A stretch of DNA of 64,000 nucleotides. Origin: Microtetraspora glauca. GTDB lineage: Bacteria > Actinomycetota > Actinomycetes > Streptomycetales > Streptomycetaceae. Below, piece after piece: positions 50,662 to 58,934 of this stretch. The stretch spans positions 124,001 to 188,000 of the forward strand of contig JOFO01000006.1 in assembly GCA_000721275.1 (NCBI GenBank), written 5' to 3'. Each line of letters opens with the position of its first letter. The first letter of the stretch is position 1. The notes below the pieces were generated by a model. It ran no database searches, was not told the DNA's origin, and saw nothing but the letters and a program-made list of their open reading frames with translations. The position numbers and the translations under genes are program-made.

Positions 50662-51291
50662 TCAGTCCACCGCCATCACGCCGTCACGGTGGGTGATGGC
50701 GGGGGCCGGGGTCGTCGTCACAGCGGGCCCGGGAAGCCAGTCGTACCCCTCGGTCCGCTCCCGTACCAGCGTGCCGGCGAAGGGCCGCGACGGGTCTTCG
50801 GCGAAATGGCGAGTCTCCGCCACCACCCAGCCGTCCCAGAACGCGGCCTGTTCCGGCCCGTCCCGGCGCCGGCCCCGCTCCCAGGAGGCTCCGGCGGGCC
50901 GCTCCATCCACAGCAGCCACGCCAGGTGGGGGCGCAGCTCCCGCCGCCCGGCTCCCACGCCCTCCACCAGCACCACCGGCGCCGGCGGCAGCGCGCGGGC
51001 GGGGCCGAAGCGCCGGAGATTCCAGTCGTACGGGTGATAGCGCGCGGTCGTGCCGCGCGACAGCGGCTCCAGGACCTGCTCGCGGAGCCGGCCGGTCCAG
51101 GAAAACAGCTCCTCGTGGGTGGCGAGGTCGTCGAGGCGCAGCACGGGGGCGCCGCCGAGCGCGGCGGCGAGCCGGCCGGCGAGGGTGGACTTGCCGGAGC
51201 CCGCGTGGCCGTCGACCGCGACCAGCCGGACGGGTCCGAGCGAGGGCGGCAGCCGGCGCAGCGCGCGGGCCGCGCGGTCGAGGTCGTCCAT
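50662..51291 (-). CDS. Uridine-kinase-like P-loop protein
   Basis: 209 residues. Walker A VDGHAGSGKSTLAGRLAAAL lies near residues 27-46, then LRLDDLATHEELFSW and the lid segments ARYHPYDWNLRRFGPA and VVLVEGVGAGRRELRPHL, a set seen in the actinobacterial uridine kinase/phosphoribulokinase-like family. Typical substrate is a nucleoside or similar small alcohol; not confirmed. ATG 51291. It is divergent from the C39-like gene. Confidence 0.8.
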   Translation of the reverse strand: MDDLDRAARALRRLPPSLGPVRLVAVDGHAGSGKSTLAGRLAAALGGAPVLRLDDLATHEELFSWTGRLREQVLEPLSRGTTARYHPYDWNLRRFGPARALPPAPVVLVEGVGAGRRELRPHLAWLLWMERPAGASWERGRRRDGPEQAAFWDGWVVAETRHFAEDPSRPFAGTLVRERTEGYDWLPGPAVTTTPAPAITHRDGVMAVD

Positions 51292-51472
51292 GCCGCCCAG
51301 GGTAGGTCAGGGGTGCCCGTCCAGGTCAGGGCGGTGTCGCCGTCAGTGGTCCATACCCATGACGGGGGAGGCGACGCGGGCCGAAGTGCTGGCGGACGTC
51401 CGGCCGAGCCGGGATAGTGGGCCCGCGCAGCCCGCCCGATCGCCGTTCCGTCCTCGACTGGGGGTCCTCGCC

Positions 51473-52840
51473 ATGCCCGGATCAGCCTCACGCCGGACCG
51501 TCCTCGCCGCGGCGCTCGCGGCCGCCGCCGGCACGGCCGCGGCCGGAGCCGCACCCGCCTCGGCCTCCGAACCCGGCGGTACGGAGGAGGGGGCCGGCCC
51601 GTCGGCCTCCGCGACCGTCGCCAACCGCTTCTGGTCGACGTACACCGACTGGCGGTCCGGGGACGCCGAGGGCACCCGGGCCGTCGCCGGGTACCGCCCG
51701 GGCCTGGTCCTGGACGCCCCCGTGGGCCGTACCGACTACACCGACCCGCACACCGGCCGCACCTCCGCCTGGGAGTACGCCCGCTGGACCTCGCCCGCGC
51801 ACACCCCGGCGGTGCCCGCGACCGAGGTGATCGCCTCCTGGAACGCCCGCACGCCGGCCGGCACCTGGCTGCAGGTGGAGCTCTCCGGCACGTACGGGGA
51901 CGGGACCGGGACGCCGTGGTTCGTGATGGGCCGCTGGGCCTCGGGCGACGGCGACATCAAGCGCACCTCGGTCGACGACCAGACGGACGGCCGGAGCACC
52001 GTCTGGACGGACACCTTCGCGGTGGACGATCCGGCGAGCGGCCTCCGGCTCGTCGCGTACCGCCTCCGGCTGACCCTCTACCGCCGTCCGGGCACGTCGC
52101 TCACGCCCACGGTGTGGCGGGTCGGCGCGATGGCGTCGGACGTCCCGGACCGGTTCACGGTCCCGGCCTCCGTGCCCGGCCTCGCCCGCGAACTGGCGGT
52201 GCCCCGCTACTCGCAGAACACCCACATCGGCCAGTACCCCGAATACGACAACGGCGGCGAGGCGTGGTGCAGTCCGACCTCCTCGCAGATGATCGTCGAG
52301 TACTGGGGCCGCGGCCCGTCCGCCGACGACCTGGCCTGGGTGAATCCGGACTTCGCCGACCCGCAGGTCTGCCACGCGGCCCGCTTCACCTACGACCACC
52401 AGTACTCCGGCTGCGGGAACTGGCCCTTCAACGCCGCCTACGCGGCCTCGTACCCCGACCTGAACGCGGTGGTGACCCGGCTCCGCTCGCTCACCGACCT
52501 GGAGACCCTGATCTGGGCCGGCATCCCGGCCATCACCTCCCAGTCCTTCCGCGCGGAGGAGCTGACCGGCGCCGGGTACGGCACCTCCGGCCACCTCATG
52601 ACGGTGATCGGCTTCACCGCCGACGGCGACGTGATCGCCAACGACCCGGCCTCTCCGACCAACGAGGCCGTTCGCCGGGTCTACCGGCGCCGCGAGTGGG
52701 AGAACGTCTGGCTGCGGACGAAGCGGTACAACGCGAGCGGGAAAGTGGTGTCGGGCACAGGAGGGGTCTGCTACCTGTACTTCCCCGACCGGCCGACTCC
52801 CGCGCAGCGCAAGGCACTTGGGGCCGTCGGGGTGCTCTGA
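51473..52840 (+). CDS. Secreted C39-family peptidase-like protein
   Basis: 455 residues. A Tat-type signal (SRRTVLAAALAAAAGTAAAG) ends near residue 35. Residues 45-230 are a beta-rich region (NRFWSTYTDWRSGDAEGTR). The C-terminal half has a C39-like papain fold: catalytic Cys in NGGEAWCSPTSSQMI, His in TSGHLMTVIGFTADG and Asn/Asp in VIANDPASPTN. Exported and probably a cell-wall or extracellular peptidase, though the family is usually uncharacterised. ATG 51473. Confidence 0.85.
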   Translation: MPGSASRRTVLAAALAAAAGTAAAGAAPASASEPGGTEEGAGPSASATVANRFWSTYTDWRSGDAEGTRAVAGYRPGLVLDAPVGRTDYTDPHTGRTSAWEYARWTSPAHTPAVPATEVIASWNARTPAGTWLQVELSGTYGDGTGTPWFVMGRWASGDGDIKRTSVDDQTDGRSTVWTDTFAVDDPASGLRLVAYRLRLTLYRRPGTSLTPTVWRVGAMASDVPDRFTVPASVPGLARELAVPRYSQNTHIGQYPEYDNGGEAWCSPTSSQMIVEYWGRGPSADDLAWVNPDFADPQVCHAARFTYDHQYSGCGNWPFNAAYAASYPDLNAVVTRLRSLTDLETLIWAGIPAITSQSFRAEELTGAGYGTSGHLMTVIGFTADGDVIANDPASPTNEAVRRVYRRREWENVWLRTKRYNASGKVVSGTGGVCYLYFPDRPTPAQRKALGAVGVL

Positions 52841-52915
52841 GCGGGCCCCGGGGCGGGCGGGGGTGTGAGGGACGTCTCTGGCCGGGTGCCGGGCGCGTGC
52901 CTCATCGTGGTGGCC

Positions 52916-53071
52916 ATGAGCGCCACCACCACCTCCGCCGGCCGTCTCCTCACGCGCACCCGCACGGGCGGCCCCCAGGACGACCGCGGTCCCGAGCTGC
53001 TGGAGCACGTCCTCGGCTGGACCCTCGTCGTCCTTCTCGCCGTCCTCGTCACCCGCGCGGGTCTCATGTGA
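52916..53071 (+). CDS. Small single-span membrane protein
   Basis: 51 residues, starting MSATTTSAGRLLTRT from ATG 52916, with a C-terminal membrane helix (LGWTLVVLLAVLVTRAG). An earlier in-frame start at 52865 adds residues unlike the rest. Such tiny proteins are common in streptomycetes; function unknown. The RBS is poor, so I give it limited confidence. Confidence 0.5.
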   Translation: MSATTTSAGRLLTRTRTGGPQDDRGPELLEHVLGWTLVVLLAVLVTRAGLM

Positions 53072-53083
53072 CCCGGCGGGCGG

Positions 53084-53509
53084 TCAGCGTCCCCGCACCG
53101 GCGCGACCAGGGTGCCGCTGACCCGCACGGTCCGGTCGGCCCAGACGGGCCCCGCGGCGAGCCGGGTCCACTCGGCGTCCCGGTGCCCGGGCACCGTCCG
53201 CCCCTGGCTGGCCCAGAGCGCGTGCAGCGCCTGGTAGATCGGCGGGTCCGGGTGGACCTGCACGGGCACCGGCGCGGGCAGCGGAGCCGGTACGGGAGCG
53301 GGCGCCGCGACCAGCGTGGGCACCGGCGCGGCGGGCGCCGGCACGGCCGCCGGAGCGGGGGTGTCCCCGGGCGCCGGCGGAGGGCCGTCGGGGGCCGGGG
53401 CGGGCGCGGCCGTCCCGCCCGGAATCCGGTGCGGAACCGATTCTTCACCGCGCGGTTCGGTCTGCCGATGCCGACCGACTCCGCTGGATGGGGAGTACAG
53501 CGTGATCAT
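53084..53509 (-). CDS. Proline/alanine-rich hypothetical protein
   Basis: 141 residues. The region 30-88 is almost only Pro, Ala and Val (APAPVPAPLPAPVPV). The conserved-looking end PPIYQALHALWASQGRTVPG and AEWTRLAAGPVWADRTVRVS is a small domain of unknown role. ATG 53509 is the start available, but its RBS is poor. Ends 13 bases from the small membrane protein gene. Confidence 0.5.
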   Translation of the reverse strand: MITLYSPSSGVGRHRQTEPRGEESVPHRIPGGTAAPAPAPDGPPPAPGDTPAPAAVPAPAAPVPTLVAAPAPVPAPLPAPVPVQVHPDPPIYQALHALWASQGRTVPGHRDAEWTRLAAGPVWADRTVRVSGTLVAPVRGR

Positions 53510-53632
53510 GCCCGGACCAACGCGCCCCGCCCCCGCCGGGTCACCGCCGGACGGATTCGGGCGCCAGTTCGCCCCTTACCCGGCGCCCGGCGGTCGCGCG
53601 CCGGCGCGCGACCGCCGACCCCGGACCGGGAC

Positions 53633-54001
53633 TCAGGCCGCGCGGCGCAGCTGCGTCGCGCGGATCGGCCGCGAGCCGGGGCCGCCGATGTGCGAGAACG
53701 GCTGCGTGCGCCAGTCCAGACCCTGCGGCAGCGTCAGCAGCAGCGCGGTGTCCTGCTCCTGGACGCCCGCCTCCTCGTCGGCGGAGTCGGCCTCGGCGGC
53801 GGGCCGTCCGGTGCCCGGGCAGACCGTGAGCGTGAAGGGGTTCCAGGGGGACGGGCACAGCGCGTGCTCGGGCAGCGCGTCCTCGTCCGCCAGCAGGGCG
53901 ATCGGCTGATCGCACTCCGGGCAGATCACCCGGAACATCTCGAACGTGTCGTACGCGTCGAACTCATCGGACGTGTCGACGGAATCAACGGGCTCCAGCA
54001 T
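53633..54001 (-). CDS. Conserved actinobacterial CxxC protein
   Basis: 122 residues from ATG 54001 with GGGGAG upstream. Acidic N-terminus (DSVDTSDEFDAYDTFEMFRV), then ICPECDQPIALLADEDALPE and a second cysteine pair (ALCPSPWNPFTLTVCPGTG). The pairs could bind zinc. No enzymatic motif. Divergent from the Lrp gene with a 223-base gap, which makes co-regulation possible. Confidence 0.65.
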   Translation of the reverse strand: MLEPVDSVDTSDEFDAYDTFEMFRVICPECDQPIALLADEDALPEHALCPSPWNPFTLTVCPGTGRPAAEADSADEEAGVQEQDTALLLTLPQGLDWRTQPFSHIGGPGSRPIRATQLRRAA

Positions 54002-54224
54002 GGAGAACTCCCCCTCGGACAGGTCGGCCGGTACTGTGCGGCCGGGACCACAGCAAGCCCTTCCCATGCGGGCGTCCGCATAACCGTGCGCGGGCCGCCG
54101 AGCACCGGCCAGGCCTGTGGCGTTCGTCACATGCCGGTCGCAGGTGCCCCGCGGCGGCCGATAGCGGTGCATACGGCCCGCACCCGGCTGGGCCCGGGAC
54201 CCTTCGGCGCAATAGGGTCGGCGC
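54002..54224. promoter_or_regulatory. Divergent control region of the CxxC gene and the Lrp gene
   Basis: 223 bases without a gene between two divergent starts. No clear palindrome or -10/-35 pair was found; it is probably the operator region of the Lrp-type protein that starts at 54225. Confidence 0.35.
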
Positions 54225-54665
54225 ATGGAGGAGCTGGATCGTCAGATCGTGGAGTTGCTCGTCAAGGACGGGCGCATGAGCTACACCGACCTGGGCAAGG
54301 CCACCGGCCTGTCCACGTCGGCCGTGCATCAGCGCGTCCGCCGGCTGGAGCAGCGCGGTGTCATCCGGGGCTATGCCGCCGTCGTCGACCCCGAGGCGGT
54401 GGGTCTGCCGCTGACGGCCTTCATCTCGGTCAAACCCTTCGACCCCAGCGCCCCCGACGACACCCCCGACCGGCTCGCCGACATCCCCGAGATCGAGGCG
54501 TGCCACAGCGTCGCCGGTGACGAGAACTACATCCTCAAGGTCCGTGTGGCCACACCGCTGGAGCTGGAGCACCTGCTCAGCCGCATCCGCTCCCAGGCGC
54601 ACGTCTCCAGCCGCACCACCGTCGTCCTGTCCACCCCGTACGAAGCCAGGCCGCCGCGCATTTAG
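54225..54665 (+). CDS. Lrp/AsnC-family transcriptional regulator
   Basis: 146 residues. N-terminal HTH (MEELDRQIVELLVKDGRMSY, then GLSTSAVHQRVRRLEQRGVIRGY) and C-terminal RAM domain (IEACHSVAGDENYILKVRVAT, LSRIRSQAHVSSRTTVV). Nine bases separate its stop from an amidohydrolase gene, so that gene is its likely regulated partner. Distinct from the Lrp gene at 28.2 kb. Confidence 0.93.
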   Translation: MEELDRQIVELLVKDGRMSYTDLGKATGLSTSAVHQRVRRLEQRGVIRGYAAVVDPEAVGLPLTAFISVKPFDPSAPDDTPDRLADIPEIEACHSVAGDENYILKVRVATPLELEHLLSRIRSQAHVSSRTTVVLSTPYEARPPRI

Positions 54666-54674
54666 CCTGGTCGC

Positions 54675-56300
54675 ATGAGCGACACCCTGAACTCCGGCGC
54701 ACACCGCACCGTGCTCCTGCGCGGTGGAGAAGTCCACAGCCCCGCCGATCCCTTCGCCACCGCCATGGTGGTGGAGCGCGGCCACATCGCCTGGGTGGGC
54801 GAGGAGGGCGCCGCCGACGCCTTCGCCGCCGGCGTGGACGAGGTGATCGACCTGGAGGGCGCGCTCGTCACCCCGGCCTTCGTGGACGCCCACGTCCACA
54901 CCACGGCCACCGGCTTCGCCCTCACCGGCCTGGACCTCTCCTCCGCCGCCTCGCTCGCCGAGGCGGCGGAGCTGGTCCGCGCCCACGCCGCCGCCCGACC
55001 CGAGGACCGCATCCTCATCGGGCACGGCTGGGACGCCTCCCGCTGGCCCGAGCGGCGCGCCCCGCGCCGGGACGAGCTCGACGCGCTGACCGGTGGCCGT
55101 CCCCTCTACCTCACCCGGATCGACGTCCACTCGGCCGTCGTCACCACCGCCCTGCTCGACCTGGTCCCCGGCGTCCGCGGCCTCGACGGCTTCCACGACG
55201 GCGAGCCGCTGACCGGCGACGCCCACCACGCGGTCCGCGCCGCCGGCTTCGGGGCCGTCTCCGCCCGCCAGCGCACCGAGGCCCAGCGCGCGGCCCGGGC
55301 GCACGCCGCGTCCCTCGGCATCGGCACCCTCCACGAGTGCGGCGGGCCGCGGATCTCCTCCGAGGACGACTTCACCGGTCTGATGGACCTCGCCCGCAGC
55401 GAGCCCGGCCCCCGCGTGGTGGGCTACTGGGCCGACCTCGACATCGAGCGGGCCCGCGCGCTCGGCGCCCTCGGCGCGGCCGGCGACCTCTTCGCCGACG
55501 GCTCCCTCGGCTCGCACACCGCCTGCCTCCACGAGCCGTACGCGGACGCGGCCGGCCGCACCGGCGCCGCCCACCTGGACGCTGCCACGGTCGCCGCCCA
55601 CGTCGTCGCCTGCACCGAGGCGGGCCTCCAGGCCGGTTTCCACGCCATCGGCGACGCCGCCGTCAGTGCCGTCGTGGACGGCTTCCGGGCCGCCGCCGAC
55701 AAGCTCGGCCTGGCCCGGATCCGGGCCGCCCGGCACCGGGTGGAGCACGCCGAGATGCTCACCCCCGAGACGGTCGCCGCCTTCGCCGAGCTCGGCCTCA
55801 CCGCCTCCGTCCAGCCCGCCTTCGACGCCCTCTGGGGCGGCGACGAGGGCATGTACGCCGAGCGCCTGGGCGCCGAGCGGGCCCGCACCCTCAACCCGTA
55901 CGCGGCCCTGCTCCGGGCCGGCGTGCCGCTCGCCTTCGGCTCGGACAGCCCGGTCACCCCGCTCGACCCGTGGGGGACCGTCCGGGCCGCCGCCTTCCAC
56001 CGCACCCCCGAGCACCGGGTCTCGGTCCGGGCCGCCTTCACCGCCCACACGCGCGGTGGCTGGCGCGCGGTCGGCCGGGACGACGCCGGCGTCCTCGTCC
56101 CCGGCGCCCCCGCCGACTACGCGGTCTGGCGGACCGGCGAGCTGGTCGTCCAGGCCCCCGACGACCGGGTGGCCCGCTGGTCCACCGACCCCCGCTCAGG
56201 GACGCCCGGTCTGCCTGATCTGTCCCCCGGGGTCGAGCTCCCCGTCTGCCTGCGGACCGTGGTGCACGGGCAGACGGTGTTCGTACGGCCGAACGAGTGA
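54675..56300 (+). CDS. Amidohydrolase 3-family metal-dependent hydrolase
   Basis: 541 residues, the YtcJ-like group. The metal site is visible: VDAHVHTTATG (first His pair), LHECGGPRI, HAIGDAAVSAVVDGF and RHRVEHAEML, and the final Asp in FGSDSPVTPLDPW. It also has the composite beta domain at both ends. Substrate unknown; the family hydrolyses amides or similar bonds. Start ATG 54675 is 9 bases after the Lrp stop. Confidence 0.9.
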   Translation: MSDTLNSGAHRTVLLRGGEVHSPADPFATAMVVERGHIAWVGEEGAADAFAAGVDEVIDLEGALVTPAFVDAHVHTTATGFALTGLDLSSAASLAEAAELVRAHAAARPEDRILIGHGWDASRWPERRAPRRDELDALTGGRPLYLTRIDVHSAVVTTALLDLVPGVRGLDGFHDGEPLTGDAHHAVRAAGFGAVSARQRTEAQRAARAHAASLGIGTLHECGGPRISSEDDFTGLMDLARSEPGPRVVGYWADLDIERARALGALGAAGDLFADGSLGSHTACLHEPYADAAGRTGAAHLDAATVAAHVVACTEAGLQAGFHAIGDAAVSAVVDGFRAAADKLGLARIRAARHRVEHAEMLTPETVAAFAELGLTASVQPAFDALWGGDEGMYAERLGAERARTLNPYAALLRAGVPLAFGSDSPVTPLDPWGTVRAAAFHRTPEHRVSVRAAFTAHTRGGWRAVGRDDAGVLVPGAPADYAVWRTGELVVQAPDDRVARWSTDPRSGTPGLPDLSPGVELPVCLRTVVHGQTVFVRPNE

Positions 56301-56747
56301 TGTGCGGTTGACGGCCGCCCGGGTGTACGCACCACGGGTTCGCCCCCGACCTGCGGATCTTCCCCTCCGGCCTGCGGTTTCTCGGTAACTCCGCAGGTCA
56401 AACGAGTGTTGACAGCCGACCGTCCCGGCCCGGTAGGTTCTCCCGCGTCCACCACAGGACGTCCGACCGGACCACGCCTCCCCGCCGATGCCGACCGCCG
56501 CCCGCGCCTCGGCCGCGAGGGAAGGTTTCACCGGCGGAAGGTGCGACCCGGGTGGGGCCCGGACGTTCAGTAGACAACGGCCTTCGGCCGATCCGCAGCC
56601 AGCGGGTCCCGGGTCGGACCGAAGGACGCCGGGCCCCGCACCGCACCCCGCCCGGTCCGGCGTCGCACGTCTCACACCCCGCAGGACCAGACCACGCCGG
56701 AGACCTCGCTAAGGTGGGGGCCTGTGTCTGTATCCGAAGGGGCAGTA
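56301..56747 (+). promoter_or_regulatory. Promoter and long leader of the mannosyltransferase gene
   Basis: TTGACA (56409-56414) and TAGGTT (56434-56439) form a HrdB-like promoter with a 19-base spacer, giving a leader of about 300 bases. TAAGGT (56710-56715) is another possible -10 close to the gene. Small stem CGGCC-TTC-GGCCG near 56577-56589. I see no gene in the region. Confidence 0.45.
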
Positions 56748-57524
56748 GTGAACGACGGTGGCGTGAGGCGTTACGGCCCGCTCGGCAAGGCTTTGGTGAT
56801 CATCCCGACCTACAACGAGGCGGACAACATCAGGCCGATCGTCGCGCGCGTACGGGAAGCCGTGCCCGAGGCGCACATCCTCGTCGCCGACGACAACAGC
56901 CCCGACGGCACCGGCAAGTTCGCCGACGAGCTCGCGGCCGACGACGACCACGTCCACGTCCTGCACCGCAAGGGCAAGGAAGGGCTCGGCGCCGCCTACC
57001 TGGCAGGCTTCCGCTGGGGCATCGACCACGGCTTCGACGTGCTGGTCGAGATGGACGCCGACGGCTCCCACCAGCCCGAGGAACTGCCCCGGCTGCTCAC
57101 CGCCCTCAAGGGCGCCGACCTCGTCCTCGGCTCCCGCTGGGTGCCGGGCGGCCGGATCGTGAACTGGCCGAAGTCCCGCGAGTTCATCTCCCGCGGCGGC
57201 AGCCTCTACTCCCGCGTCATGCTCGACGTCCCGATCCGCGACGTCACCGGCGGCTACCGCGCCTTCCGCAAGGAGACCCTGGAGGGCCTGGGCCTGGAGA
57301 ACGTGGCCTCGGCCGGCTACTGCTTCCAGGTCGACCTCGCCCGCCGGGCCGTCGCCGCCGGCTTCCACGTCGTCGAGGTCCCCATCACCTTCGTCGAGCG
57401 CGAGATCGGCGACTCCAAGATGAGCCGCGACATCCTCGTCGAGGCGCTGTGGCGGGTCACCGGCTGGGGCCTCACCGCCCGCGCCGAGAAGGTCGCCAAG
57501 CTGGTCGGCCGCAAGCGCGGCTGA
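56748..57524 (+). CDS. ppm1: Polyprenol monophosphomannose synthase
   Basis: Transfers mannose from GDP-mannose to polyprenol phosphate; feeds protein O-mannosylation and glycolipids, at the membrane. 258 residues from GTG 56748 (RBS AAGGGG); GTG 56724 in frame is the alternative. GT-A fold: LVIIPTYNEADNIRPIV, VADDNSPDGTG, VLVEMDADGSHQPEELPRLL and RDVTGGYRAFRKETLEGL. Single-domain form without the N-acyltransferase module found fused in some mycobacteria. Confidence 0.93.
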   Translation: MNDGGVRRYGPLGKALVIIPTYNEADNIRPIVARVREAVPEAHILVADDNSPDGTGKFADELAADDDHVHVLHRKGKEGLGAAYLAGFRWGIDHGFDVLVEMDADGSHQPEELPRLLTALKGADLVLGSRWVPGGRIVNWPKSREFISRGGSLYSRVMLDVPIRDVTGGYRAFRKETLEGLGLENVASAGYCFQVDLARRAVAAGFHVVEVPITFVEREIGDSKMSRDILVEALWRVTGWGLTARAEKVAKLVGRKRG

Positions 57525-57620
57525 CGCCCGCCCCGCACCACCCGGCCCGGACCGCGCCCGCGGTCCGGGCTGATCCTTTCCTTACGACGTTCCTGCGGCG
57601 CGCCAGGCACACTGGACCGC

Positions 57621-58217
57621 ATGACGACCGGCGCACCGCCCCCTCACGCACCCAAGCGCTCCCGCGCGCGCACCTTCCTGCCCCTCGGCCTCGCCGCCTG
57701 GCTGGTCCTGGAGATCTGGCTGCTCACCGTCGTGGCGGACGTGGCCGGCGGACTGACCGTGCTGCTGCTCCTCGTCGGCGGCGCCGTCCTCGGCGCCACC
57801 GTCGTCAAGCGGGCCGGCCGGCGGGCCTTCGCAAATCTGAGCTCCACCTTCCAGCAGGCCCAGGCCGCCGCGCAGAGCGGCACGGTCCCGGCCGAGGCCG
57901 ACCGGAAGGGCGCCGAGGACCGCAACGGCTTCCTGATGCTGGGCGGCCTGCTGCTCATAATCCCCGGCCTGATCTCCGACGCCGCCGGTCTGCTGCTGCT
58001 CGTGCCCCCGGTCCGCGCCGCCCTCGGGCGCGCCGCGGAGCGGGCCGTCGAGCGCCGGATGGCCGCCGCACCTCCCGGAAGCCTCCAGGACGCCTTCCAG
58101 CAGGCTCGCATGCACCGCCCGGACGGAAAGGTGGTGCAGGGTGAGGTGATCCGCGACGACGCGCCCCAGGGCCCGTACCGGCCCGGGGACGGGCAGCGCC
58201 CGCCGCTGACCCCCTGA
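57621..58217 (+). CDS. fxsA: FxsA family membrane protein
   Basis: 198 residues. Two to three membrane helices: LPLGLAAWLVLEIWLLTVVA and the Gly-rich LLLIIPGLISDAAGLLLLVP, which carries the conserved PGxxSD motif of FxsA. FxsA affects phage T7 exclusion in E. coli; its actinobacterial role is unknown. It converges on rbpA across a long hairpin. Confidence 0.88.
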   Translation: MTTGAPPPHAPKRSRARTFLPLGLAAWLVLEIWLLTVVADVAGGLTVLLLLVGGAVLGATVVKRAGRRAFANLSSTFQQAQAAAQSGTVPAEADRKGAEDRNGFLMLGGLLLIIPGLISDAAGLLLLVPPVRAALGRAAERAVERRMAAAPPGSLQDAFQQARMHRPDGKVVQGEVIRDDAPQGPYRPGDGQRPPLTP

Positions 58218-58238
58218 CCGGGGGCGTACGGCACGGGA

Positions 58239-58285
58239 ACGCCGAGGGGCCCGGTACACGGATCGTGTACCGGGCCCCTCGGCGT
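58239..58285. terminator. 22-bp bidirectional terminator between fxsA and rbpA
   Basis: A perfect 22-bp stem (58239-58260 with 58264-58285) and GAT loop, placed 22 bases after fxsA and 20 bases before the rbpA stop. The longest hairpin found in the window. Confidence 0.9.
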
Positions 58286-58304
58286 AGCTCTGCCGTGGCG
58301 TCCG

Positions 58305-58679
58305 TCAGGCGGACTTGCGGCTGTCGCGCGGATGCACCGCGATGTTCATGGCGCCGGAGCGCAGGACGGCCAGCCTTTCGGCGAGGACCTCCTCCAGCTC
58401 CTCGCGGGTGCGCCGCTCCATGAGCATGTCCCAGTGCGTACGCGCCGGCTTGCCCTTCTTCTCCTCGGGTCCGTCGCCGTCCACCAGAAGCGCCTGGCTT
58501 CCGCAGACCTTGCATTCCCACTCCGGCGGAATCTCCGCCTCCACCGAGAAGGGCATCTCAAAACGATGGCCCTTCTCGCATGCGTACTCCACGGCCTGGC
58601 GCGGGGCCAGATCGATGCCGCGGTCGGTCTCGTAGCTGGTCACCACGAGGCGCGTGCCGCGAAGAGCTCGCTCACTCAT
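58305..58679 (-). CDS. rbpA: RNA polymerase-binding protein RbpA
   Basis: Actinobacterial protein that binds RNA polymerase and HrdB and stabilises the open promoter complex. 124 residues, starting MSERALRGTRLVVTSYETDRG, with CEKGHRF and the WECKVCG cysteines and the C-terminal sigma-interaction helix RTHWDMLMERRTREELEEVL. ATG 58679. A SigR-type promoter lies upstream, as known for Streptomyces rbpA. Confidence 0.97.
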   Translation of the reverse strand: MSERALRGTRLVVTSYETDRGIDLAPRQAVEYACEKGHRFEMPFSVEAEIPPEWECKVCGSQALLVDGDGPEEKKGKPARTHWDMLMERRTREELEEVLAERLAVLRSGAMNIAVHPRDSRKSA

Positions 58680-58740
58680 GAATCGTGCCTCCCGGGCTTG
58701 TCGCCCACAGGACAGGTGTCGCTGTCGTCGTCATCCGGTC

Positions 58741-58767
58741 AACGTCCGGTCGGCGATAAAGATTCCC
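58741..58767 (-). promoter_or_regulatory. SigR-type promoter of rbpA
   Basis: On the minus strand GGGAAT (58762-58767), an 18-base spacer and GTT (58741-58743) match the SigR consensus GGAAT-N18-19-GTT. It starts transcription about 55 bases before the RBS region. A second possible -10 TAGTGT (58909-58914) farther upstream could be a housekeeping promoter. Confidence 0.85.
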
Positions 58768-58934
58768 GTTCCGGGTCATGCGTCGCCCGTCGTGCCGCCC
58801 CTTGTTGTACCCACCAGTGCCCGTTTTGTCACATCCGGCGGCAGATGTGACACGGCGTCTTCACCAAAGCAGCACGCAGTAACGGTCCGCCTGGCAGGCC
58901 AAACGCGTACACTACCGGCCTTTCACTTCCGCGT

